From Entomortierella parvispora (Eukaryota; Mortierellomycota; Mortierellomycetes; Mortierellales; Mortierellaceae), in NCBI GenBank assembly GCA_963573315.1, contig OY752147.1:806001-870000 (forward strand): a stretch of 64,000 nt of DNA. The letters are read 5' to 3'. Every line of letters starts with the position of its first letter. Within the stretch, counting starts at the first letter, position 1. The notes beneath the pieces were generated by a model that was not told the DNA's origin, did no database searches, and was given only the letters and a program-made list of their open reading frames with translations. Below are positions 13,163 through 23,332 of the stretch, one piece after another. Position numbers and translations under genes: made by a program.

Positions 13163-13633
13163 TGTGTTGGTATAGAGGCAGAATTGAAGGATGAAAAATG
13201 ATGGAGAAATGGGAAATGATACTGGTATTTCGAGGATGGAGGCCACCTTTTATACGTTTCTGCAAATATAACCCTATTGATCTTTCTTCCGGCAAACAAG
13301 GACAGGGGCCTGGCTACCTGTAGGCACCGTTGCTGTGCTTCAAGAGATCGGTGCCGCAGAGCATCCCGTCCAACCCTGTGAAGCCTTGGAAGTCCAATCG
13401 CTCCACTCGGTCAGACAGATAGAAACGATAGTTAAATCACGTGAGGGTTTCGGCATCACGTGCAGCAACTTAGGAGCAAATTTCCCACGCCAAATGTCCA
13501 CCAAATGGTGGATTGCATGCAATGCAAATCTCCTTCTTGTTTATTGTCACCTTCATATCCTCCTCATTCTTTCCGGTAAGCAGCATCGACTATCCCTACC
13601 TTACCGACGCTCCTCTTTTTCGATTGTCCAGAC
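13163..13633. promoter_or_regulatory. Divergent promoter between MFS transporter and pterin dehydratase
   Basis: A minus-strand TATA box (GTATAAAAGG, 13246-13255) lies about 85-95 nt before the MFS start codon. The sequence toward 13634 is pyrimidine-rich without a clear TATA. There are two CACGTG-like sites near 13439 and 13456 (AATCACGTGAGG, CATCACGTGCAG), candidate E-box/bHLH sites; function is inferred only. Confidence 0.55.
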
Positions 13634-14242
13634 ATGACTCCTGTATTCTCCATCCTGCCTCGCCTGACTCGACACACTGTCCTAACATCCTCGCGTCATT
13701 CTGTGTCATTAAACCCTTCACCCTTTGCTCCGACTATTGTGTCTGGTCTCTATCACACACGTCTTCCTTCCTGTCTCCGCTTCTATGTTTCGGACACGGC
13801 CGCTTCTCCCGACTCGACCACTCTCTCAAAAAGACTTCATAAAATGGTTCATAAACTGACTGACACCGAGCGCACCCAGGCCTTGGCCGATCTTAAGGAT
13901 TGGTCGCTGGTTGAGAACCGTGACGCCATCAAGCGCACCCTTACTTTCAAAGACTTCAACGAGGCCTTTGGATTCATGTCCCGTGTCGCTCTTTACGCCG
14001 ACAAGGCTGATCACCACCCCGAGTGGTTCAACGTAAGAATTGGGAATTGGGAATAAAGACCGACACGAACCATGTTTTATTAGCGGGTAACTAGAGAAGC
14101 CTTAGACTGAATGTATCTCTTCTGTCCTGCACATTAGGTCTACAACCGCGTCGAGATCACCTTGGCTACCCACGATGTCCAGGGATTGTCCGAGCGCGAT
14201 GTCAAGCTCGCCCAGTTTATTAACTCCATCTACAAGCATTAA
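13634..14242 (+). CDS. Pterin-4-alpha-carbinolamine dehydratase
   Basis: Exons 13634-14032 and 14138-14242 encode 167 residues from the first ATG, or 97 from an internal in-frame ATG at 13844. The enzyme removes water from 4a-hydroxytetrahydrobiopterin, recycling BH4 after aromatic amino-acid hydroxylation. The active-site block [14 protein letters not shown] is restored by the splice join, and [17 protein letters not shown] is the usual C-terminal helix. The catalytic core starts near [14 protein letters not shown], which matches the normal length of about 100 aa. The extra 70 N-terminal residues are rich in Arg, Ser and Leu and poor in acids, like a mitochondrial targeting sequence. Dual localisation from two starts is possible (inference). 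Mortierella species are known to have a BH4-dependent phenylalanine hydroxylase pathway, which fits. Confidence 0.92.
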
Positions 14243-14684
14243 AGTGTCTTTTTCCGTTTTCTTTTTTTTTTTTTTTTTCCTTTTCGAGGCGAGGATTAAT
14301 GTCGCAGAGGAATGGGTAGCGGAGCAAAAAAAAAAAAAAAAGGATGGGCTAGACCTGTTGCTCTATTGTCTATCTGCTGCAGCGCGAGGCCTCGATTCTT
14401 TGATGTGCTTATGACTCACGAGTCGTGGAGAATCTCTTGCATTAAATATACTTGAACTCAAGAACTCGACTTCTCAGCGTCATCCAGGAATCCACCGTAT
14501 AACAGCGGGTTAAATAGAAAAGGTACGAGACGCTCAGAATAGCGGTGAAAGTTCACATTTTATGAAATGAGTCTATGATTGTATGGATGATGCTAAATGA
14601 TATGATATGACACAAAGTGGTTGGGAGGACGGACTACATAACAGTGGTGTGTGCGCTTCTTTCCTACGTCTCTTCCTCTTTGAA
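14243..14684. other. Intergenic gap between convergent genes
   Basis: AT-rich, with a T18 run (14264-14278) and an A15 run (14326-14341) and no coding signal. It holds the 3' ends of the pterin dehydratase and ZIP genes. Confidence 0.5.
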
Positions 14685-16351
14685 TTAAGCCCAGAGGGCA
14701 ATGACGGCCATCGAAAGAGCTCCCATCCAAACGGCAACAAGGTAAGATGCCTTGCTGGCCCGTGTTTCGGTTCTGAAGCGTTCAGAGTACAGGATATCAC
14801 CTCCCAAGAGCGTGACAAAGGCCGTGTAGAGCAAGACACCGCAGGCGATCGAGTCCGTAACACCCATGATGATCAAGTTTTCAACCGAGTTGGCCTTGTA
14901 GCTCGATCGCATGCCCATGCCAATGCCCACACCCAAGGGTGTCACCAGTGCAAAGATGGCAATCAAAAGCACCGGCAACCACTTGCGGCGGGGGAAGGAC
15001 AAGTCAGCAATTCGGGATCCCAGGGCAACGCCCTCAAAGAACTGGTGGAAGCAAATGGCGATAGTCATGGCCACGAATTCAGACCCGGCCAAGGTGCCGA
15101 GGGCAATACCAATGAAAACGGAATGCAAGGCGATACCAAGCTCGAGCATGTAGGTCGATACCTTGGTCGATACACCGGGACCGCACTGCAGCAATGTCAA
15201 CCCATGAGCGTGATTGCAGCCATCGTTTTCATGACCAGAGCCCTGACGAGAACCGAGAGGGGCGGAAGCAGGTGATTCGTGAAGTCCGTGCTTGAAGTCG
15301 TGGTCGTGGTCATGGATTGTGGGGTGATCCAATGCGTCCTGATGGACACGAGAGGCAGCAGTGGCAGAGGTATCGACACCAGCAGCATTGCTAGTCTTGT
15401 TCTTGGACATGGCCTCAACATTGAGGACAACGGTGGAGGCCAAGAACTCAATAACAAGCATGACCAATCCAGAGACCATCATGATCAAGGGAGCATAGCC
15501 AGGGTAGTCATCTGTCCATGCCTTGGAAAGACAAGGGTGCGTCAACGAGAACAGAGCCTCGGGCATGATATGGATAAAGGCCACAGACAGTACGACACCG
15601 GCTCCAAAGTACTTTCCAAGCTGAACCGCAAATCTTGTGCGGCTGTTGTCACGGATCATCATGGGCAGCGCACAGCCTAAGGCAGCGACAACGGTGAGGA
15701 CCAACAAAGCCACAATGTGGTGCCAGATCACATACTCGCCATGATCGTGGTCGTGAGCCTCGCAGGTTCTGGAAGGACAAAAGCAAAGATAAAAAGATCA
15801 GACACTGCACGTAGAAGAAGGATCTGACACAATTAAACGAAACCGTACCTGGCTGGTCCGTGGGAGTGTCCAGCTTCAGCGTGGTCATGGTCATGGTCAT
15901 CGCCGGCATGATCATGGCCCTCCTCGACCTTTCCCTCTTCATGACTATGATCATGATCATGGTCATGGTCGGCATGGTCATTACCCTCCTCGACGTTGCC
16001 TTCCTCGTGACTGTGGTCGTGGTCATGATCGTGGTCATGGTCATGGTCAGGGATTATTGGGGATGGAGTCGGGCTAACAGGTGCAACTGCAGATGTCGTC
16101 GCAACTGGGGCAGGAACATCATGGCTGTGATCATGGTCTTGATCGAGGTCGTGGTCGTGGTCGTGGTCGTGGTCATGGTCATCGACGGCCCTCTTTTGAA
16201 TATAATGATAGTTGGTGTTGATCTTTGAGGCTGTGGCCAATTGAGCATGAAGAGGGTAGGCAGCGGTTGAAGCAGAAACGGACGAGATGGAGGAGGAGAG
16301 AGCGAAAAGAGTCGCGACTGAGGCGAGGGCACACGCAGACGATAACCTCAT
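14685..16351 (-). CDS. ZIP-family zinc transporter with signal peptide and long His/Asp-rich lumenal domain
   Basis: Exon 1 16351-15849 and exon 2 15768-14685 encode 528 residues. The join (GPAR / TCEAHDHDHGEYVIWHH) leads straight into TM1. The N-terminus is a signal peptide (MRLSSACALASVATLFALSS). It is followed by about 120 residues containing four blocks of alternating Asp-His (DHDHDHDHDHD) and SHEEG units. The TM4 and TM5 metal sites are intact (ALHSVFIGIALG, HQFFEGVALG). A second His-rich loop lies between TM3 and TM4 (HDHDHDFKHG). ZIP proteins import Zn2+ or Fe2+ into the cytosol. A signal peptide plus His-rich ectodomain resembles LIV-1/Zrt-type transporters that sense or capture zinc. 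A TTAAATA element about 90 nt upstream may be the TATA box. Confidence 0.93.
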
Positions 16352-17678
16352 AGTGATATTCAGGGGATGAGTAGTAAAGAAAAGGAGGAGACTGAGCGAG
16401 AGTAGAGAATCGATTACCGGGGAAAGGGAGATCCCTGAGTATTTAAGCCAGTTGGTTACCGAGACAGCAAGACAACGTGTGCGGATATGGGGCCATAGAT
16501 AACCTCCAGGGTACTCAATAGAGCCATCGTAGATCCGGCGCCATGGTGTCAAAGACCCCCATTCAAGCAACATGTAGAGTCAGAGGTGTACCCTACCGGC
16601 CTCCATGGGCCTACCAAGGTCACTGTCTCAAATCCGTGTCAGAGTTGTTTCGCTGAGAAGCGAGGATTCTGGTCAGGGCCAGCACTCTCTGGGCTCGAAT
16701 TTCAGAAAGATACGCCCATCGAAGGCTGAGAAGCGTCCGTCGAGCGGCAAGAGCTGTAGGTGCAGGCGTAGCCCGCGTGATGGCGTGCTGAGTGTTTTTG
16801 CTTCTGACAGCGGCCTAACTGAAGCCTAGATTGCCAAAAGAGGACAGGAAACGCGAGCGGTCGTTCGCAACGTCAGATGTGAAGGAGGCATTTTTTTATT
16901 CTCCTTGATAATTAACTGTCCAGCTGCACCGAGGAAAGATGCAGTTCCTCAAGGGGGTATCATTCGTTTTTGAGCGGGGGGGGGGGGTGTGGTTTTCACA
17001 AAAAGGACGCACGCGCTGGCCACAACATTTGCTACCTTTGTCTCTCTCTCCCTTTCTCTCTCCCTCTCTCCCTCTCTCTTTCTCTCTCCCTCTCTCCCTC
17101 TCTCTTTCTCTCGCCCTATCGCCTTGTCGCCTGCATTTGGATGGATGCAGTGACTCCAAAGAGAGACTCAGGGCTTTGGATACTTTAGATGGATGCTCAT
17201 GTCCAGCCTGTTTGTCCGCCCCAGCCTTGCAAAGGTCCAAAGGATCAAGTGGAGGGAATTTTGTTACTTTGGAGTAGGCAAGGACAAGCAGGTGGAGACA
17301 GCCTTGGCCCAAAAGAACAAGGAAAAAAGTTCCCATCAGCACCCTGCAGGGATGATGCGCACAGACGACCAAGCAGCGCCCGTGACTGCTCCGCGCATGT
17401 GCTTTTCGTCTCCACTGTCACTGTGCACTGTGTTCTGGCACTGTGTGCTCCATGCCTCGCTCCATCCCTCCTCCCCGCTGCTTTGTTCTGACACCCACAT
17501 TCATTCTCGACGCTGCATGCACATCCACTCCACAGCCCCAGTCCTTCTATCCCGCCCATATCTCCTCCCTTCGCACTCGCCCTGTTTCCTTCCTTTTCTC
17601 CTCCTGCTCTTCCTCCCCTCCTCTCTCTCTTACCTTCTCCACTGCATTGCTTCATCTCTCCCAAGAACAACAACAACA

Positions 17679-17702
17679 AAAAAAAAAAAAAAAAAAAAAA
17701 AG
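17679..17702 (+). repeat. Poly-A tract
   Basis: About 24 adenines, preceded by CAACAACAACAA, in the intergenic region upstream of the poly-Gly/poly-Gln gene. Confidence 0.9.
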
Positions 17703-17837
17703 GAGCGTCAAAGGTCAGTGACTCATTGCCTGCCATTTAAGCTCGTTGTCCCTCCCTTTGGACCCTGCATGCATTCGTTACTGATGTCGAGACTTTCTCG
17801 CTCTTCTTGCTCTTTCTCTTTCCACCTCTTCTTCTGG

Positions 17838-17845
17838 TATAAAAA
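17838..17845 (+). promoter_or_regulatory. TATA box of the poly-Gly/poly-Gln protein gene
   Basis: TATAAAAA lies 106 nt before the ATG, in an otherwise pyrimidine-rich promoter. Confidence 0.55.
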
Positions 17846-17950
17846 CTTCAACGGACATCCAAACAGGCCGACTCGAATCGACGCACCACCCCCTTCCTCT
17901 CATACCCGCAAAAGCACACAACGCACACAAACAAATAGCGCATTGCCACC

Positions 17951-18685
17951 ATGTACGAGGACCCAGTGGCACAGAGTTTTGACTCGCACGAGCACTTCCT
18001 CTACCGTCATCACCTTCTCAACAGCAACATCAACCCGTCATCCGCATCTTCCTCTTCCTCCTCCGTGTTGTACCATGATCAGCAAGATAATAACCCTTAC
18101 CCGTCACAGGACCCTGAAGATCAAGCCCTCTCTCGCCTGCACCAGCACCAATTGCTGATCCAACTCCGTCTTGAAGTGAACGCGCTCAAGACTCAAATCT
18201 CACAACTTGAGCTATTAAAGCAACAGCTGGTCCAGCAAAAGTCCATGATGCCCGAGGCCGAGTACGCGCAGATGATGGACCAATTCTCAAGGACTTCTGT
18301 GTCCCTTTTGACTGTTGGTCAGCCTACAAGTCATTTTGGAGACCAGCATCAATGTCCGACAGGAGGTAGTGGTGGCGGTGGTGGAGGTGGTGGTGGAGGA
18401 GGAGGAGAAGGAAGTTTAGGAGGTGGCATTGGAATGCCCATGATGGAACGATTGCAGGAGAAACTCAGGGGCATGACCATCCAACAGTCCAAACAGCAGC
18501 AGCAACAGTACCAGCAACAGCAACAGCAAATCAATCTTTTGGAGTTTGGATCTGATCCCGCTACTGCCATTGCAGGGCCGTCCACAGCCGTGAGAAAAGA
18601 TCCTGTGCGGATGGAGCAACTGAGTATAGAGGCAGAGTTGCGTGATTTGGAGCGACGTATGCGATCAATACAATTGATTCGATAG
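17951..18685 (+). CDS. Low-complexity protein with short coiled coil, poly-Gly and poly-Gln tracts
   Basis: 244 residues, one exon, with a strong start context (GCCACCATGT). The order is: a Ser-rich N-terminus, a leucine-zipper-like helix at about 68-100 (LLIQLRLEVNALKTQISQLE), a G12 run near residue 140, a glutamine block (QQQQQYQQQQQQ, about 177-190) and a C-terminal amphipathic helix (LRDLERRMRSIQLI). No catalytic domain is visible. The helix-plus-Q layout is like some transcriptional co-regulators, but no family is recognised. The strong Kozak context, TATA box and non-random codon use favour a real gene. Confidence 0.65.
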   Translation: MYEDPVAQSFDSHEHFLYRHHLLNSNINPSSASSSSSSVLYHDQQDNNPYPSQDPEDQALSRLHQHQLLIQLRLEVNALKTQISQLELLKQQLVQQKSMMPEAEYAQMMDQFSRTSVSLLTVGQPTSHFGDQHQCPTGGSGGGGGGGGGGGGEGSLGGGIGMPMMERLQEKLRGMTIQQSKQQQQQYQQQQQQINLLEFGSDPATAIAGPSTAVRKDPVRMEQLSIEAELRDLERRMRSIQLIR

Positions 18686-18973
18686 CCCCCCTCAATTCTA
18701 ATTCACCTTTCTACAAGGTACCTCTAATTGTGTCAATTGTATCCCCCGTTTTCATTGCATATTTTGTTATTTATCGTATTGAGTAGTACTGATTATGGAG
18801 CTAAGTGGAGTTGCTAAGGTGGTTGAGAATGTGACAAGAGATTTGTACATGTACAAGATGCTGATAACTATGTGCTAGATGAAGAAGGGTATATCACCAT
18901 CGACGGTCTATCTGCATCACACCGTCCTTTTGTTGTTGTCGGGGTCATTGTTCGTTATTCTTGAAGTCGCTTT
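18686..18973. other. Short intergenic gap
   Basis: AT-rich 3' flank shared with the ZIP pseudogene downstream; nothing recognisable. Confidence 0.4.
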
Positions 18974-19640
18974 TTAAGCCCACATGCCAATGTCGGCCAT
19001 GGTAGCGGAACCAAGGCACAAAGCGATGAACTGGCTCACCTGGTTCTTCTTGCTCGACTCACGGAAGGTTTTGTTGGCATTCATTTCGGCACTCATAAGC
19101 TGGACCATAGCTGTGTTCAACAAGATACCGACCGAGCAAGAGTCAAAGACACCTTGGACAATCAAAGCCGTAACAGAGTTACCATTACAAGTGGAGCGGA
19201 TACCGATACCCAAAGCAATTCCCAAGGGAGTAGTGCAAAGCAAACCAGGCCGCAAGCAACCAAGACGACTTTGAAGAACGCTTAAACTTGAGGGAGGCAA
19301 TACGTCCACCGAGGGCAACTCCCTCAAAAAACTGATGGAAGAGCAAAGCAATCAAGAGCGAGACAAAAGCAGAGCCGACCGTGGTTGCAAGGGAGATACC
19401 AATGATGACAGAATGAAGGGCGATACCAAACTCGAGGATGTAGGTTCCAATGACGCGGGATCGGGTTCTCTCGCCTTTCCTTTTCGAGGCTGAGGGTGGC
19501 ATCATCTTGACTGGAGGCAGAGCTTTCAACAACAGCGCCAGGTCCGTGGTTGCGGTGAGGGGCCTGTTGGTTGTGCTTAATGGGGCTTTGTCCTTGTTCT
19601 TCGCTCTCTATTTGGAATTTTGGAAACATGAAAAGTATAT
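18974..19640 (-). pseudogene. ZIP transporter pseudogene, N-terminal half missing and frameshifted
   Basis: The minus strand encodes TM4-TM5 of a ZIP protein (YILEFGIALHSVIIGISLAT, HQFFEGVALGGRIASLKF) up to WLLAAWFAL near 19225. The frame then shifts, and TTPLGIALGIGIR through the end (SQFIALCLGSATMADIGMWA, stop at 18974) continues in another frame. TM1-TM3 and the start are absent. It is closest in sequence to the intact ZIP gene at 21819-23157, whose equivalent runs unbroken (WLLAMWFTFSTPLGVALG). It is therefore most likely a decayed tandem duplicate. The residual protein would lack half of the transport pathway. A sequencing error cannot explain the missing N-terminus. Confidence 0.85.
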
Positions 19641-19720
19641 TGAGAAAAAGAGATGGATCTCATTTTTATTGACAGACCAGGACATTCAGCAGCAGCATGA
19701 TTTGTCACTGAGCCACCAAG

Positions 19721-21218
19721 TTATGCGACACTGGATTGTGCATTGTCACTATACCCAATGCTATGGATATAGCCCTCATGTCTCGACATAACGTATTTTC
19801 CTTTTTTTGTAATTTCATCCGGAAGACACTTTTCTTTCTGGCAGCGGACTTGCTCTCGACGATTTCCAACCAGCTCCAAAGCCATCTGAGCAAAAGAAAC
19901 CCACTGTGACTTAGCACTAGGATTTTCTGGAGGATTTGGAAGAGGATGAGCCGTCTCTCTTAAAAGTTTTGGGTCTTTTTTATTTCCACTTGTTACAAGG
20001 CATTGGATGTATCCCATGTGTTTCGCCCAGGCATCTTGAAGCTGAAAGAGCTGCCAGTGCAAGAAATCGGTCTCTTGTTCCTCGTCAGGAAGACAGTTGT
20101 CTAGCTGGAGGTAGACTATCTCTTGGCGGGCCATAATTACCGTTAAAGCCCGAAATGCGAGTTTCACAAGCTGACTGATCGCTAGGAGGTCCTGGAGGAG
20201 GATAGGCGGACCCTCGTTTACCCTTTAAAAGTGTCGGATAGTTTGAATTTCCTCTTATTGAAATGCATTGGAGGTATCCCATTTTGCTCCACCACTCAGC
20301 TTTAAGGTTACCAAGTTGCTGAGGAAAATTATTCTGTTCCTCTATGCTGGGAGGATATTTGTTCATCTGCTCATAGACATCATTGATCTGACGAAATAAA
20401 ATCAGGTTCAAAGACTTGCTTGCCTGATGTATCGCAGGCTCAATCCCAGTAAGGCGGCCCAAAGAAGAGTCTTTTTTCTTTGGGGGCAAGAACGCATCAT
20501 AATCCTCCAATCCATACAGAGCCCTCTTTCCTGGACTTGACATAATGGATGCTCAAACAGGCGGGGGCTTTTGTTGCTGACCATTGTTGTCGCTACTCAA
20601 GTCCTCAGGGCTTGAAGGCCTTGATGTTGGATATTCCTGCTGATCGTCCTCAAATTCGTAATGGAGTGGAGAATGGGCTTCTTTATTGATTTAATCCGGG
20701 CGATGTTTGCCGTAAGTTCAGTGGGTACTGGCAGATTGTGGTGTGCAACGCAGAGAATGTAGAAAAATTGGCATTTGCTCTTTACTCTCTGCTCGAGCTC
20801 GCTCTCTGGCGGTTTTCCATTCCCCGTCTTCTTGAATTCCTCGAGGCCGATTTTCCAGGTCTGCATCATACTCCCCAGCTTGTTTTTGATCTGGAACTCA
20901 CTCGTCTGTTGAAAGCCTCTCATTGAGCCGTTTGGCAATATTCTCGCGGACGGCCACCCCTCTTTTATTATAGGACTTCATCTCGCCAAGTCCGTTCAAT
21001 TGTTCCCATGTGATCGGCTCCGCAAAGATTTCGGCGAGATATTTCTCATGTTCCCAAGTGTATAAAAAACTCTTCTTCTTTTTGGACCGACCTCTCAACT
21101 CGTGCAATGCAGTGCATGCCGTGGACGCTTTTCCCTCTTGTTTGCGATTTTTACCACTGGGTGTAATCGACGTACTGTTGACTGAAGGGGATGGGTTGGG
21201 CGCTGTAGATGATAACAT
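19721..21218 (-). pseudogene. Decayed Myb/SANT-like gene with a threefold ~85-residue repeat
   Basis: Reading down the minus strand, an N-terminal basic region (RGRSKKKKSFLYTWEHEKYL) opens a SANT/Myb-like trihelix. A frameshift near 20930 separates it from its continuation (SEFQIKNKLGSMMQTWKIGL). A further shift near 20675 leads to an acidic Ser/Pro linker, a stop codon near 20556, then SSPGKRALYGLEDYDAFLPP. After that come three related units, recognisable by LP-x-EEQ, MGY(I/L)QC, GN-x(3)-P-x-LL and PP-x-PS-x-SQ-W/L-V, with another one-base shift near 20170 between units 1 and 2. Coding character persists across all breaks, so this is one old gene with at least three frameshifts and a stop. 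Myb/SANT proteins of this kind accompany PIF/Harbinger transposons or act as DNA-binding proteins; which applies is unknown. Confidence 0.6.
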
Positions 21219-21818
21219 GGGCGATTGGGTAGAGTCGAACTTGAAGGAACGGCGGAACCGAAATTCGAAAGATTAGCCTGTACTCTGAACGAGAAGATTG
21301 TGCGTTAGATTATGACGCAATTGCGAATGAAGGACAAAAAAAACGAGAACCTGAACATCTATTAATTGGCAAGTGGCCATGACCGAGTTTCGGTAAACCT
21401 ATGGATAAAAAAAATGACCGTTCCTGAAGCGAGTATCTTTGCTGATGGTTTTGGTCTTCATATCTTCAGCATTTTCTTTGCATTCCTTCGATTTTCGTTT
21501 CTCTGTGCCCCCCCCCCCCCCCCATCCAGCTCCTCAATTGCACGAGCCCTACGACGAAGACCTGGGTCAAGGACTCTATGAGAGGCGATCATAAACAAGC
21601 TTGTTTTATTGCCACTCTTTTTATCCCTTTCAGATAAAATGGGTTTGCTAAGACTATTAATCACGATAAACAAGAGTGATTTTCTCCGAGTACGATGAAG
21701 TTTTATAAGAAATATTTGTAGAGTGCTGAGAGATACAAAAGATGACAACTATAAGCGTTTTTAGAGGGGTATATGAAACTCGCCCACCGCCGAAAAGGTC
21801 AGAACTATCCTTTTCCCT
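21219..21818. other. Intergenic gap between decayed gene and ZIP transporter
   Basis: AT-rich, with a C15 homopolymer at about 21510-21524. No gene seen. It holds the 3' flank of the ZIP gene. Confidence 0.45.
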
Positions 21819-23157
21819 TTAAGCCCACTTTCCAACAACAGCCATTGCAGCAGCTCCCAGCCACAAGGCAACGAACTGTGTGACCTGGTCTTTAGTGGAC
21901 ATGTCTCTGAAATTCTTGTTACCATTCATCTCCGAGGCAATCAATTGCACCAAGGCCGTGTACAACAAGATGCCCGCGGAGCAGGAATCAAATGTTCCCT
22001 GAACGATCAAAGCTGTGACAGAACCACCGTTGTAGGATTCACGAATACCGATTCCGAGCGCGACACCCAAGGGGGTCGAGAATGTGAACCACATGGCCAA
22101 AAGCCAAGGCATCACTTCGCGGGGAGAGAACTTGAGCGCGGCAATTCGACCACCAAGAGCGACACCCTCAAAGAACTGGTGGAAGATCAAGGCGATGACC
22201 AAGGAGATAAATGCGGAGCCGACGGTTGTAGCGAGGGAGATACCAATAATGACAGAGTGCATGGCAATACCAAGCTCGAGAATGTAGGTTGCAATCACCC
22301 GCGATGGACGATCGGAATCAGTCTTGGATACAACGACAACGGCCTCGTCCTCGTCCAGGGAAGCCATGCCGGATTCCATGACCTTTTCGTTAGCGGCAGT
22401 CTGCTTGCGAGTAGCCTTGTTCACCAAGAGAATCTCGCCACCGTGAACATGTCCGACATGCAAACAGTTATCATCAGGCACGGTGTTAGGCTTATGGCGC
22501 TCCTCTTCCAAACTTCCACTGTCACCCTTATTATCATGATGATGATCTCCGTGAGTGTGTTCTTGACCAAACCTGGCGTTTCTTTCCGCTGCCACCTCAC
22601 GTTCACGGTTGTAGACACGTTGGGTAGCACAGAATTCCAACAGGTGCAAGCATAGAGCGGCCATCATGGCAATGAAGCCAGGCCAATTGTTCGAGTAGCC
22701 CGCATCTTGAAACTCCCATGGTAGAGAAGGGTCAGTGAGGGCTTGGAAGGCATCGGGTAACATGTGGATGAAGGCAGTGGCGAGGATGACGCCGGAACCG
22801 AAGGTGCGGGCGATTGAAATGACATAAGCGATGCGTTTGGTGGTCTCTTCCTTGAAGTTGGTCAGACTGAAGAGGAGAGGGAGGAGGACTGAGATAGAGT
22901 GAGAAATAAAGGAGATAGGTGTCAGAGAGGGGAGAGAATCGATAAAGATAAAGAGAGGGGACAGGGGAGAGAACAGAGAGGACGTTAGACTAGGAGGCAT
23001 AGAGGAGGTCATGGTATTAGTCGAATACGAAAAAGGTCAGGTCGAGTAACATACCTCCGGCCCCAGAAGCAGCCATGTTGATGAACAAGGCACCGATGTG
23101 CATTGGCATATCATATTGCGCATTAAAGTCGCTTGTGGAGGTGGCATTGGAAGACAT
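21819..23157 (-). CDS. ZIP-family zinc/iron transporter (Zrt1-like)
   Basis: Exon 1 23157-23055 (MSSNATSTSDFNAQYDMPMH..) and exon 2 22888-21819 encode 390 residues, the usual size of fungal plasma-membrane ZIPs. The splice join gives NMAASGAGVLLPLLFSL, completing TM1. TM2-TM3 carry SGVILATAFIHMLPDAFQAL. The variable loop has HTHGDHHHD, a metal-binding His cluster. TM4 and TM5 hold the metal-site residues (AMHSVIIGISLATT, HQFFEGVALGGRIA). The protein ends in the typical -GKWA tail. It imports zinc and possibly iron into the cytosol. An open frame that begins inside the intron (near 23012) is not the true start. The gene is paralogous to the ZIP pseudogene just downstream on the same strand. 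Confidence 0.93.
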
Positions 23158-23324
23158 GATGACGAGGACGACGATAAGGAAAGAGAGCTAAAACGTTTAT
23201 ATTGAAGGTGTGGAGTGATGCCCTATGGGTCCTTTTTTGATTGCAGAGTGACAAAAGCAATAAAGAGGGAGGGGGGAGAGGGGGAGGACCTTGGTGGGGA
23301 TGTAAACAAAGGGGATTTCGTCTC

Positions 23325-23332
23325 TTTTTATA
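23325..23332 (-). promoter_or_regulatory. TATA box of the Zrt1-like gene
   Basis: GTATAAAA on the minus strand, about 170 nt before the start codon. Confidence 0.45.

Larger units (their letters stand above)
16352..17950. other. 1.6-kb intergenic region with simple repeats
   Basis: It contains a G9-10 run (16977), a CT/CCCTCT tract (17040-17115), pyrimidine-rich sequence (17560-17660) and a poly-A run of about 24 (17679-17702). Long open frames here follow from the skewed composition. No gene was recognised. Confidence 0.5.

Noticed and set aside
13513-13842. Signal-peptide-like ORF overlapping the 5' part of the pterin dehydratase
   Set aside because: Overlaps the dehydratase exon in another frame and has no conserved content after the hydrophobic start.
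17193-18158. 321-codon plus-strand frame upstream of the poly-Gly/Gln gene
   Set aside because: Composition follows pyrimidine-rich promoter DNA and a poly-A run; it overlaps the better-supported gene out of frame.
22889-23012. In-frame ATG start for the Zrt1-like gene inside its intron
   Set aside because: The upstream exon with NMAASGAG joins in frame and completes TM1; the intron reading is Ser/Pro/Leu low-complexity.
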